From: Rothia santali
Lineage (GTDB): Bacteria; Actinomycetota; Actinomycetes; Actinomycetales; Micrococcaceae
Direction of reading: 5' to 3'
Assembly: GCF_024199905.1 (NCBI RefSeq)
Contig: NZ_JANAFB010000013.1
Location: 1 to 64,000 of the forward strand
Length of the DNA stretch: 64,000 bases
This document shows positions 8,235 to 16,737 of this stretch, piece after piece. The first letter of the stretch is position 1. Every line of letters starts with the position of its first letter. Below the pieces are notes generated by a model that did no database searches, was not told where the DNA came from, and was given only the letters and a program-made list of their open reading frames with translations. Made by a program: the position numbers and the translations under genes.

Positions 8235-9122
8235 ATGACCCAACCCAGGCTGGCGAGCCAGACCGAGCACGGGCGCATGTACGCCCGGTCCGTCGGCGGC
8301 GAGCTCGAGGTCCCCTCCATCACCACCGTGATCGGCCAGCAGGCGCAGGACCTGGGCGGCTGGCACGGGTACATGGCCGCCAAGGCCGCCCTGGAGGACG
8401 ACCGGTCGATCCGCGCGGGACGCTCGGCGGGCCTGCGCCACGCCGTCATCCGCGACGCCGCGGGCGCGGCGGAGCGCTACCGGGACCAGGCCGCCGCCCG
8501 CGGCGACCGCGTCCACGACTACTGCGAGAACGTCGCCCTGCGCGAGCTGGGCCGGGAGCACGACGTCGAGGGCTCCCGCGAGACCCTCGCCCTGCACGCC
8601 GAGTCCGCCTGGGCCGACCGCTTCGACGAGTGGTGGGAGCTCTACCGCCCGGAGCCGATCGCCGCCGAGCTGACCGTCTGGAACCAGACCGTCGGCTACG
8701 CCGGCACCCTGGACCTCGTGGCCAGGATCGGCGGGCGGGTCTGCCTCATCGACTACAAGACCAAGGGCACCGACCGGAAGGGCCGGGTCAAGTCGCTCGA
8801 CGCCAAGGTCATCATGCAGCTCGTGGCCGGCGTCAAGGCCGAGGAGTCCCTCGTGGACGCCGAGGCCGGCGGCTGGGAGCCGTGGCCCTACGCCGACGCC
8901 CCGGTCCTGCTGGGCGTCGCCCTGGGCGAGACCGAGGTCCGCGCCCAGCAGGCCAATCCGCAGCTGCTGGAGGGCAACTGGTACAAGTTCTGCGCGCTGC
9001 GCAAGGTGTGGGGGCACCAGCGCGCGCTCGAGCTGCAGTGCCAGGACCCCGCCCAGCAGCCCCTCATGGCCGTCGTGCCGCCGCCGCTCGCGGTGGACCT
9101 GCCCCGGAAGAACGCCAGCTAG
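8235..9122 (+). CDS. PD-(D/E)XK nuclease superfamily protein (RecB/Cas4-like)
   Basis: 295 aa. The nuclease core is around residues 150-195: an acidic residue in GYAGTLDLVARI, the D-x-K pair in LIDYKTKGTDRKG, and a following Gln in IMQLVAGVKAE that fits motif Q. The N-terminal VPSITTVIGQQ with GWHGYMAAKAAL resembles RecB-like exonucleases found in actinobacteria and their phages. Likely a metal-dependent DNA nuclease; substrate unknown. No helicase or CRISPR gene is nearby. It lies between a tRNA gene and def, 22 nt before the def start, so it may be co-transcribed with def. Confidence 0.8.
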   Translation: MTQPRLASQTEHGRMYARSVGGELEVPSITTVIGQQAQDLGGWHGYMAAKAALEDDRSIRAGRSAGLRHAVIRDAAGAAERYRDQAAARGDRVHDYCENVALRELGREHDVEGSRETLALHAESAWADRFDEWWELYRPEPIAAELTVWNQTVGYAGTLDLVARIGGRVCLIDYKTKGTDRKGRVKSLDAKVIMQLVAGVKAEESLVDAEAGGWEPWPYADAPVLLGVALGETEVRAQQANPQLLEGNWYKFCALRKVWGHQRALELQCQDPAQQPLMAVVPPPLAVDLPRKNAS

Positions 9123-9144
9123 CGCCGGCCCGCGAAGGAGACCC

Positions 9145-9864
9145 GTGACCATCCTGCCCATCCGCACCGTCGGCGACCCCGTCCTGCGGACGCCGTGCGA
9201 CCCCGTGACGGCGTTCGACGCCGAGCTGTCCCGCCTCATCGACGACATGGTCGAGACGATGTTCGACGTCGGCGGCGTCGGCCTCGCCGGTCCGCAGGTC
9301 GGGGTGCCGCTGCGGCTGTTCACCTACGGGATCGAGGGTCCCGGGGGTGAGGTCGGCCACGTGGTCAACCCCGTGCTCGAGCTCGGCGAGGAGCCCCAGG
9401 AGGGCGGCGAGGGCTGCCTCTCCGTGCCGGAGCTCTCCGCCGAGTCGGTCCCGCGCCGGCTCTGGGCCCGCGTGACGGGAGTCGACCGGGAGAACCGGCC
9501 GGTCGTCGTCGAGGGCGAGGGGCTGCTGGCCCGGTGCCTGCAGCACGAGACCGACCACCTGGACGGCACGCTCTACCTCGACCGCCTCGAGGGCGAGGAG
9601 CGCCGCCGCCTTCTCCGGGCCCTGCGCGCGGCCGACTACGAGTCGCTGTCCGAGGGGGTGCGGCGCGAGCGCGGCGGGCGGACCGGCAGCGGCTTCGGCC
9701 CCGGCTCGGCGTTCGGCGCGGGCTCCTCCTTCGGGGCGCCGGCCTCCGGGCGCGGCTCCTCGTTCGGGGCGCCGGCCTCCGGGCGCGGCTCCTCGTTCGG
9801 TGCGGGCTCCGGGCGCGGCTCCTCGTTCGGTGCGGGCTCCGGCGCCGCGGGAGGGGATCGCTGA
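9145..9864 (+). CDS. def: peptide deformylase with repeat-containing C-terminal tail
   Basis: 239 aa. It removes the formyl group from nascent N-terminal Met. All three motifs are present: GVGLAGPQVGV (Gly where Ala is common), EGCLSVPE with the metal-binding Cys, and QHETDHLDG with two His ligands and the catalytic Glu. The GTG at 9145 follows GAAGGAG. The enzyme core ends near residue 175; the last 55-60 residues are a Gly/Ser/Phe-rich tail with tandem GSSFGAPASGR and GSSFGAGSGR units, not normally seen in this enzyme. The stop overlaps the fmt ATG (TGATG), so the formyl-cycle genes are coupled. Confidence 0.95.
   Translation: MTILPIRTVGDPVLRTPCDPVTAFDAELSRLIDDMVETMFDVGGVGLAGPQVGVPLRLFTYGIEGPGGEVGHVVNPVLELGEEPQEGGEGCLSVPELSAESVPRRLWARVTGVDRENRPVVVEGEGLLARCLQHETDHLDGTLYLDRLEGEERRRLLRALRAADYESLSEGVRRERGGRTGSGFGPGSAFGAGSSFGAPASGRGSSFGAPASGRGSSFGAGSGRGSSFGAGSGAAGGDR
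9721..9846 (+). repeat. in-frame tandem repeats in the def 3' end
   Basis: Two 33-bp units (9721-9753, 9754-9786) encode GSSFGAPASGR and two 30-bp units (9787-9816, 9817-9846) encode GSSFGAGSG(R/A). Near-identical codons between units point to recent slippage or duplication. All units stay in frame. Confidence 0.9.
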
Positions 9865-10785
9865 TGCGCGTCCTCTACGCGGGCACCCCCGAGATCGCCG
9901 TCGCACCGCTGGACGCCCTGCTGGCGGCCGGGCACGACGTCGTCGGCGTCCTGACCCGCCCCGACGCCCCGCTGGGCCGCAAGCGGGTCCTGACGCCCTC
10001 CCCGGTGGCCGCGCGCGCCGCGGAGCTGGGGCTGCCGGTTCTCAAGGCCCACCGGTACGACGACGCCGCCCACGCCGCGGTCCTCGAGCTCGCCCCCGAC
10101 GTCGCGGCGGTCGTCGCCTACGGCGCGCTGCTGCCCCGCCGGGCGCTCGACGCCGTCCCGCACGGCTGGGTCAACCTCCACTTCTCGCACCTGCCGGCCT
10201 GGCGCGGCGCGGCGCCCGTGCAGCGGGCGCTGATGGCCGGGGAGACCGAGCTGGGCGCCTGCACCTTCCTCATCGAGGAGGGCATGGACACCGGGCCCGT
10301 CTTCGGGACCCTCAGCGAGCCCGTGGGGCCGGAGGACACCGCCGGGACCATGCTGCGGCGCCTCGCGGCGTCCGGCGGCCCGCTGCTGGCCGCGACCCTG
10401 GCGGGGATCGCGGACGGCAGCGCCGGCCGCAGCCGCAGCGCGGGAGCCGACGCACGCCGCCAAGCTCGCGCTCGAGGACGGGCGCGTGGACTGGAGCCGC
10501 CCGGCGGCCGCGATCGAGGCCCAGGCCCGGGGCGCGACCCCGGAGCCCGGACCGTGGGCCACGCTGGAGGGCCAGCGGGTCAAGCTGGCCGGGTTGCGGG
10601 CCTGTCCGGCCCCGCCCGGGTCGGCCGGGGCGGGAGCCCGGCGAGGCGCGCCTCGAGGGCCGGGAGGTGCTCGGCCGCGGGCGACGGCGACGTCGCGGTG
10701 GCCAGCGTGCAGCCGGCCGGCAAGAAGATGATGGCCGCGGCCGACTGGGCCCGCGGCGCAGGACGACTCCAGCAGGGAAGCGTGA
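9864..10785 (+). pseudogene. fmt: methionyl-tRNA formyltransferase, C-terminal half broken by several frame changes
   Basis: The first 188 or so residues read cleanly in one frame: MRVLYAGTPEIAV, the formyl-folate site NLHFSHLPAWRGAAPVQRA with catalytic Asn and His, and GMDTGPV. The C-terminal domain then continues only by changing frame: THAAKLALEDGRVDW from about 10447, GEARLEGREV near 10640, GDGDVAVASVQPAGKK from about 10683, and a last switch giving SSREA and a stop at 10785. The unshifted ORF ends at 10796. Four indels in 350 bp of a near-essential gene suggest sequence error rather than true decay. It lies between def and rsmB, the usual order. Confidence 0.85.
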
Positions 10786-10953
10786 GATTCGCATGAGCCA
10801 GCAGCCACCACGATCCGGCGGCCCCGCCGCGGCGGTCCCGACGAGCGGCGCGGACGCGGCGGGGAGACGGCGCTCGCCGCCGCGACGACCGCCCCGGCGA
10901 CCGGGACGACAGGCGGCGCGGCCGGGGCCGGGACGGAGGCTCCGCACGCCCCG

Positions 10954-12597
10954 GTGACCGCGAAGACCGTCGGGGACGCCCGGCGACCGGGACGACCGGC
11001 GCCGCGGCCCCAGGACCGCGACGCCCGCGACGGCTCGCGGCGCAACGCCAAGGGCCGCGAGCGCAACCGCGGCGGGGACCGGGACCGGCAGTACTCGACG
11101 TCGGCCCCGAGCCAGCGCCGCCGCGTGGCCGACCCCTCCCGGCTGGTCGCCTTCGAGGTGCTCCAGGCGGTCGAGACCGAGGACTCCTACGCCAACCTCG
11201 TCCTGCCCCAGCGCATCCGCCACCACCGGCTGGATCGCCGCGACGCGGCCTTCGCGACCGAGCTGACCTACGGCACCCTGCGCGAGCGCGGGACCTACGA
11301 CGCCGTGCTGGCCCGCTGCGTCGACCGCCCCCTGGATCAGATCGACCAGAAGATCCTCACGACCCTGCGCCTCGGCGCCCACCAGCTGCTCGGCATGCGC
11401 ACCCCCGCGCACGCGGCGATCAACCAGACCGTGGGGCTCACGCGCGGCGTCGTCGGCGCGGGCCCCTCGACCATGGTCAACGCCGTGCTGCGCCGCGTCT
11501 CGGAGAAGGACCGGGACGCGTGGGTCGCCGAGCTGACCGAGGGCGTCTCCGACGACCTGAGGCGGCTCTCGATCGAGCGCTCGCACCCGGTGTGGATCGT
11601 GCGCGCGATGCGCCAGGCCCTCGCCGCCCACGGCCGGGTCCCCACCGAGATCGACGAGCTGCTGGCCGCCGACAACCTCAGCCCGCTGGTCCACCTGGTC
11701 GCCCTGCCGGGCATCGGGAGCCTGCGCGAGGCCGAGGAGAACGGCGCCGAGCGCGGCCGCCTGGTCGAGGGCTCGGCGACCTACCGCCACGGGGACCTCG
11801 GGCGCCTGGAGTCGGTGCGCGAGGGCCGCGTGCGGGCCCAGGACGCCGGCTCCCAGATCGTGGCGCGCGCGCTCGCCGCCGCGCCCCTGGAGGGCGCCGA
11901 CGAGGCGTGGCTGGACCTGTGCGCCGGCCCCGGCGGCAAGGCGGCCCTGCTGGGCGCGCTGGCCGCCCGCCGGAAGGCGTCCCTGGTGGCCAACGAGGTC
12001 TCCGAGCACCGGTCCCGGCTGGTCCGGGAGTCCCTGCGCGTGCTGCCCGAGGCGTCCTACGGCGTGATCACCGGCGACGGCCGCGAGATCGCGACGACGC
12101 TCGAGGACGCCGCCCTGCCGGAGCCGGTGGAGCTGGCCGTGGAGGCCTTCGGCGGGACCGGGGAGATCTTCGACCGGGTCATGGTCGACGCGCCCTGTTC
12201 GGGCCTGGGCGCGCTGCGCCGCCGTCCCGAGGCGCGCTGGCGCAAGTCGCCCCGCGACATCGCGGACCTCGTGCCGCTGCAGACCGAGCTGCTCCGGGCC
12301 GCCGTCGGCGTGACCCGGCCGGGCGGGATCGTGGCGTACGTGACGTGCTCGCCGCACGCCGCGGAGACGCAGAACGTGCTGCTGGACGTCCTGGAGGGCG
12401 GCGGCGTCGAGCTGATCGACACCGCCGCGGTGGTCCGCTCCGTCATGCTCGAGGCCCCGGAGCGCCAGGAGCTGGCCGGGCTCGAGATGCCGGGGGCGAC
12501 GCCGGCCGAGGGCTTCGAGCGCGCGACCACGGTCCAGCTGTGGCCGCACGTGCACGGCACCGACGCGATGTTCCTGGCGCTGCTGCGCCGGGTCTGA
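10954..12597 (+). CDS. rsmB: 16S rRNA (cytosine-967-C5)-methyltransferase RsmB (Sun/NOL1/NOP2 family)
   Basis: Intact from GTG 10954 (547 aa). The N-terminal NusB-like RNA-binding region begins near VAFEVLQAVETEDSYANLVL. The SAM domain has LDLCAGPGGKAALLGAL. The two catalytic cysteines are in MVDAPCSGLGALRRRPEA and VTCSPHAAET. The native start is probably ATG 10793 (MSQQPPRSGG), because the family has an Arg/Gly/Asp-rich leader; that leader is spread over three frames between 10793 and about 10995, implying two further indels like those in fmt. It ends the def-fmt-rsmB group and faces the siderophore operon. Confidence 0.92.
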   Translation: MTAKTVGDARRPGRPAPRPQDRDARDGSRRNAKGRERNRGGDRDRQYSTSAPSQRRRVADPSRLVAFEVLQAVETEDSYANLVLPQRIRHHRLDRRDAAFATELTYGTLRERGTYDAVLARCVDRPLDQIDQKILTTLRLGAHQLLGMRTPAHAAINQTVGLTRGVVGAGPSTMVNAVLRRVSEKDRDAWVAELTEGVSDDLRRLSIERSHPVWIVRAMRQALAAHGRVPTEIDELLAADNLSPLVHLVALPGIGSLREAEENGAERGRLVEGSATYRHGDLGRLESVREGRVRAQDAGSQIVARALAAAPLEGADEAWLDLCAGPGGKAALLGALAARRKASLVANEVSEHRSRLVRESLRVLPEASYGVITGDGREIATTLEDAALPEPVELAVEAFGGTGEIFDRVMVDAPCSGLGALRRRPEARWRKSPRDIADLVPLQTELLRAAVGVTRPGGIVAYVTCSPHAAETQNVLLDVLEGGGVELIDTAAVVRSVMLEAPERQELAGLEMPGATPAEGFERATTVQLWPHVHGTDAMFLALLRRV

Positions 12598-12628
12598 CCG
12601 GTCGGGCGCGAGCCGCCTGGCGTTGCCG

Positions 12629-12702
12629 CGCCGGGCCTGACGGGCCCGGCCCGCCCCGTGCCGCGGGACGCCTCGCGGCAGGCCGGGCCCGGCCCGGGCC
12701 CG
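12629..12702. terminator. GC-rich inverted repeats between convergent rsmB and siderophore operon
   Basis: Two palindromic blocks, GCCGGGCC-TGAC-GGGCCCGGC (about 12630-12650) and GGGCCCGGCCCGGGCCC (about 12685-12701), fill the 123-bp gap where the genes converge. They probably terminate both units, although no T run follows. Confidence 0.45.
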
Positions 12703-12720
12703 CACCGGGGGAGCCCCGCC

Positions 12721-13479
12721 CTAGAAGTACACGCAGACGGGCCGCCCCTGCGGCCCGTCCACCACCTCCACCGGGGTGTGGAAGATCCGGCTGAGGACCT
12801 CGCCGCGCACGATCTCCTCGGGAGGTCCCGTCTCGGTGAGCCGCCCGTCGTTCATCGCCACGATCCGGTCGGCGTAGTGCGCGGCGTAGTTGATGTCGTG
12901 CAGCACGATCACGATCGTGCGCCCCAGCTCGTCCGCGGCCCGGCGCAGCTGCTTCATCATCTGCACCGAGTGCTGCATGTCCAGGTTGTTCAGCGGCTCG
13001 TCGAGCAGCACGTAGTCGGTGTCCTGGGCCAGGACCATCGCCACGTAGGCGCGCTGGCGCTGCCCGCCGGAGAGCTGGTCCAGGAAGCGGTCCTGCAGCT
13101 CGGCCAGGTCCAGGAACTCGATCGCCCGGTCGATGTGCTGCTCGTCCTCGACCGTGAGCCGCCCCCGCGAGTGCGGGTACCGGCCGAAGCCGACCAGCTG
13201 CCGCACGGTCAGCCGCGTCACGAAGTGGTTCTCCTGCCGCAGGATCGACAGCACCTTGGCGATGGTCTTGGACGGGGTGCGGGCGACGTCGTGCCCGCCC
13301 ACCCGGATGGTCCCGGCGTCGGGCTCCTGGAGGCGCCCGATCATGGTCAGCACGGTCGACTTGCCCGCGCCGTTGGGTCCCACCAGCGCGGTCACCCCGC
13401 CGCGGGGGATCTCGAGGCTGATGGGGCCGATGGCGACGTCGTCGCTGTACCTCTTGAAGACGTTCTCGAGCGAGATCAC
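12721..13479 (-). CDS. iron-siderophore ABC transporter, ATP-binding protein (YclP/FepC type)
   Basis: 252 aa. Walker A GPNGAGKST, Q-loop region SILRQENHF, signature LSGGQRQRA, Walker B YVLLDEPLNNLD and the switch His in IVLHDINYA are all present. RLTVRQLVGFGRYPHSRGRLT and the short ending PVCVYF resemble Bacillus YclP, the ATPase of a petrobactin/catecholate siderophore importer. It energises the two upstream permeases at the inner face of the membrane. The GTG at 13479 overlaps the permease stop by 4 nt (GTGA). It is last in the DtxR-boxed operon. The exact siderophore is not predictable. Confidence 0.93.
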   Translation of the reverse strand: MISLENVFKRYSDDVAIGPISLEIPRGGVTALVGPNGAGKSTVLTMIGRLQEPDAGTIRVGGHDVARTPSKTIAKVLSILRQENHFVTRLTVRQLVGFGRYPHSRGRLTVEDEQHIDRAIEFLDLAELQDRFLDQLSGGQRQRAYVAMVLAQDTDYVLLDEPLNNLDMQHSVQMMKQLRRAADELGRTIVIVLHDINYAAHYADRIVAMNDGRLTETGPPEEIVRGEVLSRIFHTPVEVVDGPQGRPVCVYF

Positions 13480-14516
13480 AGGCGCCCCTTTCGCAGGAGG
13501 ACGATGAGGAAGACGAGCCCGCCCACGAGCTCGACGATGACGGTCACGGCCCCGCCCGCGTAGAAGACGTTGCGGAGCGTGAAGTAGGCCAGCGCGAGCA
13601 CCGAGTACCCGGCCAGGAAGGCCACGGGCAGGATCAGCCGGTGGTCGTAGGTATCGGTCAGCGAGTAGGCGAGCGTCGCGACCAGGAAGCCGAGGAAGGT
13701 CATGGGCCCCACCAGGGAGGTGGTCATGGCCATCATGATCGAGACGAGCAGCAGCGTCGTCATCAGCTCCCGGCGGTGGTTCAGGCCCAGGTTGTTGGTC
13801 GCGTCCCGGCCCAGGGCCATGAGGTTCATGCGCCGGGAGCGCAGCCACAGCGCGACGCCGGCCGCGAGGCACACGGGGATCACGTACGGCAGGTTCTCGG
13901 TCGAGGCGTTGGAGATGCTGCCGAGCAGCCTGGCGCTGAGGATGTCGAACTCGTTGGGCTCGAGCAGGCGCTGCATGAAGGTCGAGAGCGAGCCGAGCCC
14001 GCCCCCGATCACGACGCCGACCAGCAGCATGATGTGCAGGTTCCCGAACCGGCCCGAGAGAAGCCACGAGTACAGCAGCACCGACATCAGGACCATGAGC
14101 CCCGCCTGCAGGAAGAACCGCGCCGGCCCGTCCAGCAGCGTGACCCCGGAGATGCCCAGGAAGAACACCGCGGCGGTCTGGATCGCGACGTACATCGACT
14201 CGAAGCCCATGATGGACGGCGTGAGGATCCGGTTCTGCGTCGCGGTCTGGAAGGACACGGTCGCGAAGGACTGGCAGAACGCCACCACGAGGATCACGAC
14301 GACGCTCTCCACGCGCAGCCCCGCGATGGTCACCCACTGCCGGGACATGAACTCCGCCCGGTTGCCGTATCCGAGGATCCCGTAGGTCGCCAGGAGGGCG
14401 ATCACGAGCAGCACGCCGACGACGATCAGGTAGCGCCGGCGCCGCGCGGGCGTGGGGAAGGGCCCGGTCCGCCGGCCGGTGCGCGCGGATGCGGTCGCCT
14501 GGAGGGACTCAGACAT
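13476..14516 (-). CDS. iron-siderophore ABC transporter permease (FecCD family, YclO-like)
   Basis: 346 aa with 9-10 hydrophobic segments. FecCD features include TQNRILTPSIMGFESMY after the second helix, GRDATNNLGLNHRRE (coupling-helix region that contacts the ATPase) and a VGPMTFLGFLVATLAYSL loop. It forms the transmembrane channel with the neighbouring permease. The N-terminus (about 25 residues) is cytoplasmic and Arg-rich. It overlaps the upstream permease by 8 nt and the ATPase by 4 nt, as expected for a tightly coupled operon. Confidence 0.92.
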   Translation of the reverse strand: MSESLQATASARTGRRTGPFPTPARRRRYLIVVGVLLVIALLATYGILGYGNRAEFMSRQWVTIAGLRVESVVVILVVAFCQSFATVSFQTATQNRILTPSIMGFESMYVAIQTAAVFFLGISGVTLLDGPARFFLQAGLMVLMSVLLYSWLLSGRFGNLHIMLLVGVVIGGGLGSLSTFMQRLLEPNEFDILSARLLGSISNASTENLPYVIPVCLAAGVALWLRSRRMNLMALGRDATNNLGLNHRRELMTTLLLVSIMMAMTTSLVGPMTFLGFLVATLAYSLTDTYDHRLILPVAFLAGYSVLALAYFTLRNVFYAGGAVTVIVELVGGLVFLIVLLRKGRL

Positions 14517-15534
14517 GGCGGCGCCTCCTGACCAGCAGGGTCACGAAGACGACCGCGCCCACCACGCCCAGGATCAGCGAGACCGGGACCTCGAAGGGCA
14601 TGATGATGGTCCGGCCGATGATGTCGCACACGGTCACGACCCAGACGCCGGTCAGGCACACCCACGGCAGGTTGGTGCGCAGGTTGTCGCCGCGGATCAG
14701 GGACACGACGTTGGGCACGATCAGCCCCAGGAAGGGCAGCGCCCCGATCACCACCGTGGTCACGCCGGTGACCAGGGCGACCATGGTCACGCCCAGGAAG
14801 ACGACCAGGTTGTAGTTGAGCCCCACGTTGGTCGCGACGTCGCGGCCGAGCCCGGCCACGGTGAACTGGTCGGCCACCACGAACACCAGGACCGCCACGA
14901 CCAGCACGATCCACAGCAGCTCGTAGCGCCCGCGCACGACGCCGGTGAAGCTGCCCGCGAACCAGATGCCGAGGCTCTGCAGCAGGTCGTGCTGCAGCGC
15001 GATGAACGTGGAGATCGAGCTGACCACCGCGCCCAGCATGATGCCGATGATGGGCACGATCAGCGAGGAGCGCAGCGTGACCCGCCGCAGGAAGAGGAAG
15101 AACACCATGGTCCCGACGAAGGAGAACAGCACGGCCCCGACCATGCGCTCCATGATCCCGGGGGAGGGCAGCGCGATCATGGTCACCAGCAGCCCGAGCC
15201 CGGCCCACTCGGTGGTCCCGGTGGTGGTCGGCTCGACGAAGCGGTTCTGCGTCATCTGCTGCATGACCAGGCCGGCCATGGACATGGCCGCGCCCGCCAG
15301 TACGAGCGAGACGGTGCGGGGCACCCGGGTGATCCAGAACATCTCCCAACCGCCCTCGCCGCCGGAGATGTCGTAGACGCCGACGAAGAGGGACAGGACC
15401 ATGAGCGCCAGCGTCGCCGCCAGCGCGAGGAGCAGGGGCCAGGCGAGGCGCCAGCGGGCGCGGCGCGGCGCGGTGCCAGGCCGCGCGGACGGGGCGTCGC
15501 GGGGTGCGTCGGGTGGGGTGGTCGTCAGGCTCAC
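14509..15534 (-). CDS. iron-siderophore ABC transporter permease (FecCD family, YclN-like)
   Basis: 341 aa. Nine or ten membrane segments follow an Arg/Pro-rich cytoplasmic N-terminus. Motifs include RVPRTVSLVLAGAAMSMAG, MTQNRFVEPTTTGTTEWAG and ALPFLGLIVPNVVSLIRGD, all typical of FecCD permeases with the YclN-type TTTGTTEW variant. It pairs with the downstream permease as a heterodimer. It lies 141 nt downstream of the binding-protein gene, behind a strong hairpin that may reduce its expression relative to the binding protein. Confidence 0.92.
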   Translation of the reverse strand: MSLTTTPPDAPRDAPSARPGTAPRRARWRLAWPLLLALAATLALMVLSLFVGVYDISGGEGGWEMFWITRVPRTVSLVLAGAAMSMAGLVMQQMTQNRFVEPTTTGTTEWAGLGLLVTMIALPSPGIMERMVGAVLFSFVGTMVFFLFLRRVTLRSSLIVPIIGIMLGAVVSSISTFIALQHDLLQSLGIWFAGSFTGVVRGRYELLWIVLVVAVLVFVVADQFTVAGLGRDVATNVGLNYNLVVFLGVTMVALVTGVTTVVIGALPFLGLIVPNVVSLIRGDNLRTNLPWVCLTGVWVVTVCDIIGRTIIMPFEVPVSLILGVVGAVVFVTLLVRRRRHV

Positions 15535-15599
15535 GTGCTTTGTCTCGTGGGGGTTCGGGGTGGGGGACCGGGGGTCCGACGCCGGGTCCGCGGCGCGGC

Positions 15600-15639
15600 G
15601 ATCCCCCCGCCCGCCGCGTGGGGCGGGGGCGGGGGGATC
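15600..15639 (-). terminator. attenuating hairpin between binding-protein and permease genes
   Basis: GATCCCCCCGCCCGCC and GGCGGGGGCGGGGGGATC pair across a short loop in the 141-nt gap of the siderophore operon. There is no strong T run. Such intercistronic hairpins usually stabilise the upstream binding-protein mRNA or cause partial termination. Confidence 0.6.
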
Positions 15640-15675
15640 GGGGAGGCGCCGGGGGTCCGTCGTCGGGCCTTCGGG

Positions 15676-16677
15676 CTACTTGGCCTGCTCGAAGGAGTCG
15701 GCCATCGAGTTCAGGAACTCGGTGTAGAGGACGATGTCCTCGTGGAGGTAGAAGCTCTCCGGCAGGTAGACGATGTGGTCCTGCTGCACGGCGGGGACGT
15801 TGGCCATCGCCTCGGAGTTCTTGATGAGGTCAGCGGCGGGGCTGAAGCCGGCCTCGGCGTCCGAGACCGCGGCGTCGCGGTCCATGACCAGCAGCCAGTC
15901 CGGGTTGGAGCCGGCGATGGCCTCGACCGAGATGTCGTCGCCCTGGTGGTTCTCGCTGCCCTCCTGCTCGAGCGAGGGGGTCAGGCTCAGCCAGTCGAAG
16001 ACCGGGCCGATCGCGCGGCCCTCGCCCGGCGCGGCGTAGTTGATGTCGCCGCCGCTGGTGATGATGCCCATGACCGACTGCTCGCCGTCGTAGGACTCGC
16101 GGGCGCGCTCGGCGGCGGCGTCGAAGTCCTCCACGAGCTTCTCGGCGTCGTCCTGGTGGCCGAAGATCTCGCCCATGAGGGTCGTGGACTTCCGCAGGTA
16201 CTCGTCCAGCGGCATGTCCTCCGGCTGGTCGAGGTCGATGAAGGCGGTGTCCTCGGGCAGCAGGTTCTTGATGTCCTCGGCGTGGCTGGAGAAGCGGTAG
16301 CCGTTGACGACGACGTCGGGGTCGGCGTTGACGATGGCCTCGAGGTCCGGCTCGCGGTGGTTGCCCAGGTTGGCGACCTCGGCGTTGCCCGGGTACGAGA
16401 CGACGTCCTCGGACATCAGGTCCAGCGGGGCCGCGGAGAGCTGCACGCCCCAGTCGTCCAGGATCTGGAAGGCGTGGTTGTCGGTGGCCACCACGCTCTG
16501 CGGGTCGCTGGGGACCTCGACGACGTTGCCGGCCATGTCGGTGACCTCGACCCGGTCGCTGGACGGCGAGGACTCCGCGGCGGGCTCGGAGTCGCCGCCG
16601 GAGCAGGCCGCGAGGGTCAGCGTCACGGCCGAGGCCAGGGCGAGGATCCCCAGGCGGGGTCGGGTGAAGGTGCGCAT
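15676..16677 (-). CDS. iron-siderophore ABC transporter substrate-binding lipoprotein (YclQ-like)
   Basis: 333 aa. A lipoprotein signal peptide MRTFTRPRLGILALASAVT ends in a lipobox LAAC at about residue 24, followed by a Ser/Glu/Pro linker. The mature part is a class III periplasmic-binding fold: PSDPQSVVATDNHAFQILDDWG, EPDLEAIVNADPDVVV, GIITSGGDINYAAPGEGRAIGPVFD and VQQDHIVYLPESFY, which parallel YclQ. It is tethered outside the membrane and delivers ferric siderophore to the permeases. It is first in the operon, directly downstream of a promoter overlapped by a DtxR/IdeR-type box, so it should be iron-repressed. Confidence 0.94.
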   Translation of the reverse strand: MRTFTRPRLGILALASAVTLTLAACSGGDSEPAAESSPSSDRVEVTDMAGNVVEVPSDPQSVVATDNHAFQILDDWGVQLSAAPLDLMSEDVVSYPGNAEVANLGNHREPDLEAIVNADPDVVVNGYRFSSHAEDIKNLLPEDTAFIDLDQPEDMPLDEYLRKSTTLMGEIFGHQDDAEKLVEDFDAAAERARESYDGEQSVMGIITSGGDINYAAPGEGRAIGPVFDWLSLTPSLEQEGSENHQGDDISVEAIAGSNPDWLLVMDRDAAVSDAEAGFSPAADLIKNSEAMANVPAVQQDHIVYLPESFYLHEDIVLYTEFLNSMADSFEQAK

Positions 16678-16737
16678 GTCGGTGTCGTGCTCCTCGGGAG
16701 GTGATCGAGTGGGAGGGGGTCGAGCCCCGCGCCTCTT

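Noticed and set aside
8235-9122. Cas4 of a CRISPR system
   Set aside because: Only the PD-(D/E)XK core is shared; there is no C-terminal iron-sulfur cysteine cluster and no neighbouring cas gene.
14452-16704. A 750-codon plus-strand frame across the siderophore operon
   Set aside because: The minus strand holds three clear transporter genes with membrane and lipobox features; the plus frame is His/Asp/Gln-rich shadow sequence.
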